The notes under the pieces: model-generated
The model's input: the letters and a program-made list of their open reading frames with translations, nothing else
Told to the model about the DNA's origin: nothing
Databases searched by the model: none
In this document: piece by piece, positions 1-6,408 of the stretch
Position numbering within the stretch: the first letter of the stretch is position 1
Layout: each line of letters begins with the position of its first letter
Translations under genes and position numbers: made by a program
Assembly (NCBI GenBank): GCA_027295555.1
Contig: JAPUKT010000039.1
Coordinates: 1-13,513, forward strand
From: Deltaproteobacteria bacterium
GTDB taxonomy: Bacteria > Myxococcota_A > Polyangia > Polyangiales > Houyiibacteriaceae
Direction of reading: 5' to 3'
Length of the DNA: 13,513 nt

Positions 1-133
1 CAGCAGGTCGGGCATGCGAGGCTCCCGTCAGGCGCCCGAGGCCCGCGACCCCGAGGCTGGTCGGATCTTGGCTGCCGCGCCGCTCCCCCGCAACCCCGCG
101 CTCTGGCGACCGCGCCTACCTCGCGCAGGCCGA

Positions 134-302
134 CATGAGCCGCGCTACCCTGGACCTGCCCGCCCCGGTGCCGCTGCTCGGCCTCGCGCTCGTGCGCGAC
201 GCGGAAGTGGTTGTCGTCACAGAGGGACCGTTCGACTGGCTGATTGCCGTCCGCTGGCGGCCGCCCGCCATGGCCGTCGGTGGAGCGATGCTCGCGGAAT
301 GA
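134..302 (+). pseudogene. Remnant of a TOPRIM-domain (DnaG/primase-like) protein
   Basis: Reading from position 150 gives a conserved-looking stretch, LDLPAPVPLLGLALV, followed by VVVVTEGPFDWL and a TGA at 300-302. The TEGPFDWL core is the first TOPRIM motif, with its catalytic-type glutamate, as in DnaG-like and mobile-element TOPRIM proteins. The expected preceding residues (RY before LDLPAP) are present but in another frame: CGC TAC is at 143-148, and dropping one C from the run at 148-150 restores RYLDLPAP. The DxD half of TOPRIM is missing because the frame ends soon after. It therefore looks like a decayed fragment, possibly left from a mobile element. Sequence upstream of 134 is GC-rich and open in several frames but not recognisable. 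The family call is from motif memory only. Confidence 0.5.
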
Positions 303-321
303 GCTGGGACGGTCGTCCTCT

Positions 322-831
322 TTATGGTCCACCCGGTGAGCGGCCCAAGGCCACGAGGGCCCATGCGAGACACCCGAATGCGGCGGTCGTCGCGAGTGCC
401 CGAATGAGATTCCAACGGACCCACGTTGCTTCGTTGAACTGCTCCCGCACCCGAGCGAGATCGTCAATGCTATCGGGCGCTCCAGCCGCCTTGATACCGT
501 CGTTGAGCGGTACGTTGACCCGCAGGGTGATGACGACTACAGCCAGGTACAGGACCAACGCGACCACGATCCATGGTAGGACTGACCGAACATCCTCACC
601 CAGGTGGAGCGCGGCGGCAATACCCGTAAACACCAGGGCGCCCAGGAAGGTCATGAGGAACAACGGGTTGATGATCGATCTGTCGATCGACTGGAACGCC
701 CCGACGAAAGTCCGGTCGTCGGTCCGGCCCAGGCCCGGCATGATGGCGTTGGCGTAGATGGCGAAGACGCCAGCCATGAGGCCCACCGTGAGTGTGGCAA
801 TGATCAGTGCGGCGACTCGCATAATCTCCAT
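322..831 (-). CDS. DUF1772-type four-helix membrane protein
   Basis: An integral inner-membrane protein of about 169 residues with four hydrophobic segments: an N-terminal one (VAALIIATLTVGLMAGVF), a second around PLFLMTFLGALVF, a third around WIVVALVLYLAVVVI and a last near the C-terminus (ALATTAAFGCLAWALVAL). The VNVPLND motif after helix 3 and a WVRWNLIRA segment before helix 4 are typical of DUF1772, the family that includes anthrone-oxygenase-like proteins. The biochemical role of the bacterial members is not established. The frame opens at 855, but the ATG at 831 is preferred because GGAG (840-843 on the complement) lies 8 nt before it. The gene follows nrdJ on the same strand but is separated from it by about 360 nt of repeats, so co-transcription is doubtful. 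Confidence 0.8.
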   Translation of the reverse strand: MEIMRVAALIIATLTVGLMAGVFAIYANAIMPGLGRTDDRTFVGAFQSIDRSIINPLFLMTFLGALVFTGIAAALHLGEDVRSVLPWIVVALVLYLAVVVITLRVNVPLNDGIKAAGAPDSIDDLARVREQFNEATWVRWNLIRALATTAAFGCLAWALVALGRSPGGP

Positions 832-927
832 CGATACTTCTCCAAGGCCTCCCACCTCAGTGCCTTGCCAAAGATGCCACGGATCGGTTCAAGTCTAGGC
901 AGAGTTTCGGCAAAAACTCTCCACCCC

Positions 928-1042
928 ATCCTGAAGGGGCTCGCTTGCGTGAGACGGCGAGCGCGCCCGCAGGGGCGTAGCGAGGAATACGACAGTATTT
1001 CGCAGCGAAGGCCCGAGGACGTAAGCCGCCGAACGGCGTCCC
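928..1042. repeat. Structured repeat, copy 1
   Basis: This 115-bp unit matches 1065-1179 without gaps at roughly 88% identity (about 14 differences by eye). It begins ATCCTGAAGGGGCTC. In the middle it holds the inverted repeat AATAC-GACA-GTATT and a C-run/G-run hairpin around the GCA loop at about 967-971. Unlike copy 2 it lacks the right-hand inverted arm. Its left arm can still pair with the arm at the far end of copy 2 (1181-1194). The flank at 856-927 shows nothing recognisable. Confidence 0.8.
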
Positions 1043-1064
1043 ATTTCTGCACGCTCACTACGTG

Positions 1065-1194
1065 ATCCTGAAGGGGCTCAGGTGCGTCGGTCGGCGAGCG
1101 CCCCCGCAGGGGCGCAGTGAGGAATACGACAGTATTTCGCAGCGGAGCCCCGAGGAGGTAAGCCGCTGAACGGCGTGCCTGAGCCCCTTCAGGA
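1065..1194. repeat. Structured repeat, copy 2, with terminal inverted repeats
   Basis: This is the second copy of the unit, complete with perfect 17-bp ends: TCCTGAAGGGGCTCAGG at 1066-1082 and its reverse complement at 1178-1194. Inside are a perfect 7-bp hairpin (GCGCCCC-CGCA-GGGGCGC), the AATAC-GACA-GTATT stem and an AGCGG...CCGCT stem. The right arm overlaps the last codon and the TGA stop of nrdJ. It could act as the nrdJ terminator, a REP/MITE-like element, or both. It contains no reading frame worth calling; short frames through both copies are repeat artefacts. Confidence 0.8.
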
Positions 1195-4100
1195 GCAGCC
1201 CATGGAGTTGCCGCAGTTTAGGCACTTGTAGCAAGCGCCGTTTCGCACCGTGATGTGCCCGCATTTGTCGCACATGGGGGCGTCGCCCATCATCTCGCTG
1301 AGTTGTTGGTCGAGCGCATTGGGTTGGGCGGCGGCCGTATCGTCGAAGCCGAATGTGACCTGCTCGGCGGGCTTGATCGCTGGAGGTGGCTCGCTCGGTG
1401 TAGAACCCTCGAGGCGTTGCACGGCGGCAACGTCGGTTGGATTTTGGAGCTCTTCTTGCTCTTCTTTCGGGGGCACCTGAGCAAACTCGTACTGCTTCAG
1501 GTACTCGACCCCGAGCACGCGGAAGACGTAGTCGATAATCGACGTCGAGAACTTGATGTTCGGATGACCCTCGACGATCCCCTGCGGCTCGAACCGAGTG
1601 AACGTGAACTGCTTGACGTACGCGTCGAGCGGAACGCCATGCTGTAGACCCATCGAAACACTGATGGCGAAACAGTTCATCAGCGAACGGAACGCCGCGC
1701 CCTCTTTGTGCATGTCGATGAAAATCTCACCGAGAGAGGTATCTTCGTACTCGCCCGTCCGCAGGAACACCTTGTGACCACCGATGCGCGCTTCTTGCGT
1801 AAAGCCATGACGCTTCTTCGGAAGCCGGTGTCGGCGGGTCGGCGGGGGCGTCAGCCACTCGCGCACGGGCGCTTCGAGAGCCTGAACGGTATCGTGCGAT
1901 TCTTCTTCTTCGCCGCTGGAGTCGGCGGCGGTGTTGAGCGGCTGCGACGACTTCGACCCATCGCGGTAGAGCGCGATAGACTTGAGCCCGAGCTTCCAAC
2001 CCTCCTTGTAGATCTGCTCCACGTCCTCGACGGTCGACTCTCCTGGAAGGTTGACCGTTTTCGAGATCGCGCCGGAAAGGAACGGCTGTGCCGCCGCCAT
2101 CATATGGATGTGCGCCATCGGCTCGAGGAATCGCTCGCCGATCTTGCCGCATCGGTTGGCGCAATCGAACACCGGTAGGTGCTCGGCTCGAAGATGCGGA
2201 GCACCCTCCACGGTCATCCGGCCGATGACCAGGTCGTTGATCTCTCCAATGTTCTTGTCGGAAACGCCCCAGTACCGAAGCAGATGGAAGCCCGGTTTGT
2301 TGTAGATATCCGACGCGATCCCGAGCCGGTCATAGGCCTCGGTGCCGATCACCCACGGCGCCAGCGCCGATCCGACGTCGAACACGCCGCGGAGCGCGGT
2401 CTCGGCCTTTTCGAGCTCACGCTCGGTGAGGTCCTTGTCGAGGAGCGCCTTGCGACCAAAGTGCGGCGCGCCGGTGAAGGTGTTGGTACCGGTCACGTAC
2501 GACACAATGTCCGTCACCTGCGCGTCGGTGTATCCAAGCCGCTCGAGCGCGTTCGGAACGCTTTGGTTGACGATCTTGAAGTGGCCACCGCCCGCGAGCT
2601 TCTTGAACTTCACGAGCGCGAAGTCCGGCTCGATGCCAGTCGTATCGCAATCCATCAAAAGACCGATCGTGCCGGTGGGTGCAAGCACGGTCGTCTGCGA
2701 GTTCCGGTAGCCGTACATCTCGCCGAGCTTGCAGGCGAGATCCCAATCCTCGTGGGCAGCCTGGGTGAGCTCTGGCGGGCACGCGGTCGGATCCCCGCTG
2801 GTCATTCCTGGTCCGCCCGCTTCGTTGACGCGGTAGGCCGCCTCGCGATGCTTTCCCATCACCCGCAGCATCGGCTGACGATTGCGCTGGAAGCCCGCAA
2901 AAGACCCCTTCGTCGCTGCGATCTCGGCCGATGTCGCGTAGGCGTGACCGCAGAGAATCGCAGTGAGCGCCGCACAAATCGTCCGCCCCTCGTCGCTGTC
3001 GTACGGGATACCAAGCTGCATCAAAAGCGTGCCGAGGTTTGCGTAGCCGAGCCCGAGCGGCCTGTAATTGTGGCTGTTCTTGGCGATGGGGTGCGTCGGA
3101 TAGCTCGCGTAGTCCACCAGGATATCCATCGCAATGATCAGCACTCGAATCGCCTGGCGATAGCCGTCGACGTCGAACCGTCCTTCCTCGTCGAGGAACT
3201 TCGACAGATTGATCGAGGCAAGGTTACACGCCGAATTGTCGAGAAACATGTACTCCGAGCACGGATTCGAAGCGTTGATCCGGTCGGTGTTCGAGCAGGT
3301 GTGCCAGTCGTTGATCGTGGTGTCGTACTGAATGCCGGGATCGGCGCAGGCCCATGCGGCCTGGGCGATCTTCCGCCAGAGGTCCCGCGCCCGGTAGGTG
3401 TCGCAAACCTCTCCCGTGGTCCTGAAGTAGGTCTTCCACTCTCCGTCGGTCTCGAGGGCCTTCATGAACTCGTCGGTGACGCGAAGTGAGTTGTTCGAGT
3501 TCTGACCCGAGACGGTGTGGTAGGCCTCGCCGTTGAAATCGGACTCGTAGCCGGCTTCGATCAGCGCTTTCGCCTTCTTCTCCTCACGAACTTTCCACTC
3601 GATGAAGTCGACGATCTCGGGATGATCCATGTCGAGGCAGACCATCTTGGCCGCGCGGCGGGTCGTCCCGCCGGACTTCGTTGCGCCGGCCGCACGATCG
3701 AGCACCTCGAGGAAGCTCATCAAACCGCTCGACGTGCCGCCCCCCGAGAGCTTCTCCTGCTTGCTGCGGATCTTCGAGAAGTTGGTGCCGGTGCCCGAGC
3801 CGTACTTGAAGAGGCGCGCCTCGTTCTTGATGAGGTCGTAGATCCCCATGAGGTCGTCGTTGACTTTTTGGATGAAACACGCGGAGCACTGGGGATGCTC
3901 ATACGCCGTGTCGGTTTGGAAGATGATGTCTTGCTCGGGGTCCCACGCGTAGCTTCCGGCGGACCCTTCGATGCCGTAGCGCTGGTAGAGGCCGCAGTTG
4001 AACCAGACCGGAGAGTTGAAGGCCGCTTTTTGGTGGATCAGGAGGTGCGAAAGCTCGGCTTCGAATGCCTCGGCCGTTTCGGCATCGGCAAAGTACCCCC

Positions 4101-4467
4101 CGAGCCCTTCGCCAGCCTCTCGAATGGAATGCGCAACTCGATATACCAACTCGCGAACGCTCTTTTCGCCGCGGCTCTTGTCACCGTGGATCCCGGCCTT
4201 CCGAAAGTATTTGGAAACCGCGATGTCGGTCGCGAGCTGACTCCAGCCCTCAGGGACTTCTGCGCCTTTGAACTCGAAGACGACCGAACCGTCGGAATTG
4301 CTGATCTGACTGTCGCGAAGGACGTACTCCACGACTTCGAGCGGATCCTCACCGGCCTTGGTGAGCCGCCATTCGACAGATAAGCCACCTGCCTTCTGCG
4401 ACACTTCCGCCCTTCGGGCGCCTTCGATCTCCAAATTGCTCGTCATTCCCCGTGTTTCTAGTGCCAC
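1189..4467 (-). CDS. nrdJ: Vitamin B12-dependent (class II) ribonucleotide reductase
   Basis: A cytoplasmic enzyme that reduces ribonucleotides to deoxyribonucleotides using adenosylcobalamin, without needing oxygen. At 1092 residues it has the length of the large NrdJ form. Visible motifs include GSGTGTNFS (about 223-231), SGGTTRRAAKM (265-275), the active-site loop NPCSE (401-405) with N, C and E in place, and PTGTIGLLMDCDTTGIEPDF (597-616). An acidic, low-complexity linker (about 845-880) precedes the C-terminal domain (LGEIFIDMHKEG, from 912). The tail has CDKCG and CYKCLNCG pairs and ends SMGCS, the usual redox-active/metal-binding tail. The GTG at 4467 is chosen because GGAGG lies 6 nt upstream. 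The stop lies inside the repeat at 1066-1194. No class I or III nrd gene is seen here. Confidence 0.97.
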   Translation of the reverse strand: MALETRGMTSNLEIEGARRAEVSQKAGGLSVEWRLTKAGEDPLEVVEYVLRDSQISNSDGSVVFEFKGAEVPEGWSQLATDIAVSKYFRKAGIHGDKSRGEKSVRELVYRVAHSIREAGEGLGGYFADAETAEAFEAELSHLLIHQKAAFNSPVWFNCGLYQRYGIEGSAGSYAWDPEQDIIFQTDTAYEHPQCSACFIQKVNDDLMGIYDLIKNEARLFKYGSGTGTNFSKIRSKQEKLSGGGTSSGLMSFLEVLDRAAGATKSGGTTRRAAKMVCLDMDHPEIVDFIEWKVREEKKAKALIEAGYESDFNGEAYHTVSGQNSNNSLRVTDEFMKALETDGEWKTYFRTTGEVCDTYRARDLWRKIAQAAWACADPGIQYDTTINDWHTCSNTDRINASNPCSEYMFLDNSACNLASINLSKFLDEEGRFDVDGYRQAIRVLIIAMDILVDYASYPTHPIAKNSHNYRPLGLGYANLGTLLMQLGIPYDSDEGRTICAALTAILCGHAYATSAEIAATKGSFAGFQRNRQPMLRVMGKHREAAYRVNEAGGPGMTSGDPTACPPELTQAAHEDWDLACKLGEMYGYRNSQTTVLAPTGTIGLLMDCDTTGIEPDFALVKFKKLAGGGHFKIVNQSVPNALERLGYTDAQVTDIVSYVTGTNTFTGAPHFGRKALLDKDLTERELEKAETALRGVFDVGSALAPWVIGTEAYDRLGIASDIYNKPGFHLLRYWGVSDKNIGEINDLVIGRMTVEGAPHLRAEHLPVFDCANRCGKIGERFLEPMAHIHMMAAAQPFLSGAISKTVNLPGESTVEDVEQIYKEGWKLGLKSIALYRDGSKSSQPLNTAADSSGEEEESHDTVQALEAPVREWLTPPPTRRHRLPKKRHGFTQEARIGGHKVFLRTGEYEDTSLGEIFIDMHKEGAAFRSLMNCFAISVSMGLQHGVPLDAYVKQFTFTRFEPQGIVEGHPNIKFSTSIIDYVFRVLGVEYLKQYEFAQVPPKEEQEELQNPTDVAAVQRLEGSTPSEPPPAIKPAEQVTFGFDDTAAAQPNALDQQLSEMMGDAPMCDKCGHITVRNGACYKCLNCGNSMGCS

Positions 4468-4473
4468 AGCATA

Positions 4474-4478
4474 CCTCC
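4474..4478 (-). promoter_or_regulatory. Strong Shine-Dalgarno of nrdJ
   Basis: On the complement the sequence is TTGGAGGTATGCT followed by GTG. GGAGG lies 6 nt before the GTG, which fixes this non-ATG start. The ATG inside TATGCT is out of frame. Confidence 0.8.
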
Positions 4479-4613
4479 AACCAGACGCACTTCACCACCC
4501 GAGCGCTGTCCACCATCCTTCCCCAGGGGCACACGCGCTATCCACAATGATCCCACAAGGGATTGCGCTGGCAGCCTCCTTGCCACCACAACCGCTAGGG
4601 GAAGAGCTTGCGA

Positions 4614-4641
4614 AGTAGACCCGTGACGCTGACGCAGTCAA
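4614..4641 (-). promoter_or_regulatory. Possible sigma-70 promoter for nrdJ
   Basis: On the complement, TTGACT (4636-4641) and TCTACT (4614-4619) are separated by 16 bp. They match the -35 and -10 consensus at 5/6 and 4/6 positions. Transcription from here would give a leader of about 140 nt before the GTG. It is a weak prediction, since such matches also arise by chance. Confidence 0.35.
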
Positions 4642-4802
4642 GTAGAAATGTTCAGCCGATTGTGCTTTCTTCGTTTCATACATGATTTCAAGGGCTTGAA
4701 GGGGGCTTCTGCCGCCGATTTTCCTCGGCTCTCAGCACCGGGAAACCGTGTCCGAGCTGCTAAGCATTAGGTGACATCTTATGTAGGGTCACTATCTGCA
4801 AG

Positions 4803-4818
4803 GTACAATATATGGGGG
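4803..4818. promoter_or_regulatory. Candidate NrdR box 1
   Basis: GTACAATATATGGGGG matches the palindromic NrdR-box consensus (acaCwAtATaTwGtgt) at about 11 of 16 positions, with 9 of 10 in the core. NrdR is the ATP/dATP-sensing repressor of ribonucleotide reductase genes in many bacteria. The site lies about 336 nt upstream of the nrdJ start and about 185 nt upstream of the exonuclease gene. Confidence 0.4.
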
Positions 4819-4834
4819 TATGCGCGCAAGAAAG

Positions 4835-4850
4835 GCGCAATATTTAGGGG
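4835..4850. promoter_or_regulatory. Candidate NrdR box 2
   Basis: GCGCAATATTTAGGGG matches the NrdR-box consensus at about 10 of 16 positions. It begins exactly 32 bp after box 1, about three helical turns, which is the usual spacing of paired NrdR boxes. The spacing is better evidence than either box alone. Confidence 0.4.
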
Positions 4851-5003
4851 CGTCGTCAGAACGGAGGACCCACTGCCTCGCTCCTCGCATCATCTCGATT
4901 TAGGGTCGCTCGGGCGTACAAGATCGTTCCACAAGTGCTCGAAATGCCGATCCTTCTCCCTACCGCCCCGTACTGAAACGTCGAACTGGTGTAAGAGTGG
5001 CCG

Positions 5004-5873
5004 ATGAAAGTGCACCTCGTCGACGGAACGTACGAGTTGTTCCGCGCTTGGTTCGGCGCGCCCGAAGCGACCTCGCCGAGCGGAATGGAGGTCGGAGCGA
5101 CGCGCGGCTTCCTGCGTTCGATGGCTGCGCTGCTCCGAGACCCGGAGGTGACACACGCGGGTTGCGCGTTCGATCACACGGTTGAGTCGTTTCGCAATGA
5201 CCTATTCGACGGCTACAAGACCGGCGAGGGGCTCGAGCCGGATCTGTTTGCGCAGTTCCACCTGGTCGAGCGAGCGAGCCAAGCCCTCGGAATGGTCACT
5301 TGGCCGATGGTCGAGTTCGAAGCGGACGATGCGTTGGCGACGGCCGCGTCGAAGCTCGAAAGCGCGCCTGGTGTCGACCAAGTCGTGATCTGCTCGCCCG
5401 ACAAGGATCTCTGTCAGTGCGTTCGGGGTAGCCGCGTCGTCACACTCGACCGTCGACGTAAGATCGTGCTGGACGAACGCGGGGTTCAGGAAAAGTTTGG
5501 GGTGCTTCCCAAGTCGATCCCCGACTACCTCGCACTCGTGGGCGACACCGCAGACGGCATCCCCGGGATTCCCCGCTGGGGCGCCAAGAGCACCGCGGCG
5601 GTGCTCGCCAGGTTCGTTCACCTCGAGAACATTCCGGTCGATCAGGACGCGTGGGGGATCAAGGTTCGTGGCGCAGCAACCCTCGCCGAGAATCTGAACG
5701 CGATGCCCGACGAAGCACGCCTCTATCGAGAGCTCGCAACATTGAGACTCGACGTGCCGATCGAAGAATCGATCGACGACATGAAGTGGCGGGGTCCCGA
5801 CCGCCCTGCCCTCGAAGCGCTTTGCGTAGAACTGGGCGAAACACAACTCTTAGACCGGCTCGAATCGCACTGA
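5004..5873 (+). CDS. Stand-alone 5'-3' exonuclease (PolA N-terminal / FEN-like)
   Basis: A 289-residue structure-specific nuclease related to the 5'-nuclease domain of DNA polymerase I, acting on DNA flaps or 5' ends. The metal-binding acidic residues typical of the family are all visible: VDGT (D7), FDHT (D57), EADD (106-109), SPDKDL (D132, D134) and GDTADGIPG (D181, D184). A helix-hairpin-helix follows (GIPRWGAKSTAAVL, about 187-200). No polymerase or 3'-5' exonuclease domain follows; the protein stops at about the size of Xni/ExoIX or phage T5-type enzymes. The usual YKxxR motif reads YKTGE here, lacking the arginine. The ATG at 5004 has only a weak purine-rich leader (AAGAGTGG). It ends 4 bp before the convergent carbonic-anhydrase-like gene. 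Confidence 0.9.
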   Translation: MKVHLVDGTYELFRAWFGAPEATSPSGMEVGATRGFLRSMAALLRDPEVTHAGCAFDHTVESFRNDLFDGYKTGEGLEPDLFAQFHLVERASQALGMVTWPMVEFEADDALATAASKLESAPGVDQVVICSPDKDLCQCVRGSRVVTLDRRRKIVLDERGVQEKFGVLPKSIPDYLALVGDTADGIPGIPRWGAKSTAAVLARFVHLENIPVDQDAWGIKVRGAATLAENLNAMPDEARLYRELATLRLDVPIEESIDDMKWRGPDRPALEALCVELGETQLLDRLESH

Positions 5874-5877
5874 CTGC

Positions 5878-6408
5878 TTAGGAGAAGCGGATGTCGGGAT
5901 GGAGCGACTTCAAGTAGAGGCGTGCCCGCTTGACGTAGCCTTCCGCGCTCTTTTCGAGCCCCTCGCCCTCGCTCGGTTCGAGTTGCCGAACGACCTTACC
6001 GGGCGAGCCCAAAACCACGGAATAATCGGGAATTTCTTGGCCCTGCGTCACGAGCGCGTTCGCTCCGATCGTGCAGTACCTGCCGATCTTCGCATGGTTC
6101 AGAACGACCGCGTTGATGCCGATCAAAGTGTAGTCCCCCACTTGGCAACCGTGCACGATCGCATGGTGCCCGACCGTCACGCCGCGACCCAAGGTCAATG
6201 GAATGCCTGGGTCGGTGTGCAACAATGCGCCGTCTTGGACGTTGCTCTCTTCTCCGACGATGATCTCATCCGAGTCGCCGCGAACGACTGCATTGAACCA
6301 CACGCTCGACCTGTTCTTGAGGACCACGGAGCCGATGATGTCGGCCGAGTCCGCCACGAAGACCTCGCCTTCGATGCGCACCTTCCTATCGTCGAGCTCG
6401 TAGATCAT
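5878..6408 (-). CDS. Gamma-carbonic anhydrase family (left-handed beta-helix) protein
   Basis: A 176-residue protein built of hexapeptide repeats that form a left-handed beta-helix, most likely a cytoplasmic trimer. NAVVRGD (39-45), the DGALLHTD segment (59-66), VGHHAIVHGC (79-88) and GINAVVLNHAKIG (97-109) are characteristic of the YrdA/PaaY/CaiE-like branch. The likely zinc ligands are H64, H81 and H86, matching the H-x(n)-GHxxxxH arrangement, so metal binding is probable. Carbonic anhydrase activity is not assured in this branch. The frame opens earlier (6471), but the ATG at 6408 starts the conserved MIYELDD region and overlaps the upstream stop as TGATG. This suggests translational coupling to the secreted protein before it. 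Confidence 0.88.
   Translation of the reverse strand: MIYELDDRKVRIEGEVFVADSADIIGSVVLKNRSSVWFNAVVRGDSDEIIVGEESNVQDGALLHTDPGIPLTLGRGVTVGHHAIVHGCQVGDYTLIGINAVVLNHAKIGRYCTIGANALVTQGQEIPDYSVVLGSPGKVVRQLEPSEGEGLEKSAEGYVKRARLYLKSLHPDIRFS

Larger units (their letters stand above)
4468..5003. other. Divergent intergenic region between nrdJ and the exonuclease gene
   Basis: 536 nt without a credible gene. On the nrdJ strand it holds consecutive small hairpins: GCCGA/TCGGC (about 4714-4729) and TTCAA/TTGAA (about 4686-4699). It also holds inverted half-sites GTGAC (4771-4775) and GTCAC (4788-4792). The stretch at about 4765-4850 is clearly more AT-rich than its surroundings and contains the two NrdR-like boxes listed separately. 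The heptamer TAGGGTC occurs at 4784-4790 and 4901-4907. No convincing cobalamin riboswitch was found. The AT-rich part could also be a decayed insertion-sequence end; I cannot decide. Confidence 0.5.

Noticed and set aside
14..757. 247-aa frame on the + strand
   Set aside because: It crosses both the TOPRIM remnant and the opposite-strand DUF1772 gene. Its composition is Arg/Ala/Pro-rich and no motif is seen.
928..1194. CRISPR array or integron attC sites
   Set aside because: There are only two units, far too long for CRISPR repeats, with no regular spacers. No GTTRRRY/RYYYAAC pair is present, so attC does not fit.
804..1273. Two small - strand frames (84 and 71 aa) with similar sequences
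   Set aside because: Their similarity comes entirely from the tandem repeat. They overlap real genes at both ends.
2179..3489. Long open frame (436 aa) antisense to nrdJ
   Set aside because: It lies wholly opposite a strongly conserved enzyme gene. Its Arg/Val/Leu-rich composition is what a GC-rich antisense frame gives, and no domain is recognisable. The same applies to 1708-2178 and 3517-4383.
4480..4760. Cobalamin riboswitch upstream of nrdJ
   Set aside because: I looked for the B12-box and GCCACTG core on the nrdJ strand and found only loose resemblances (for example AAGGAGGCTGCC). Not enough to call.
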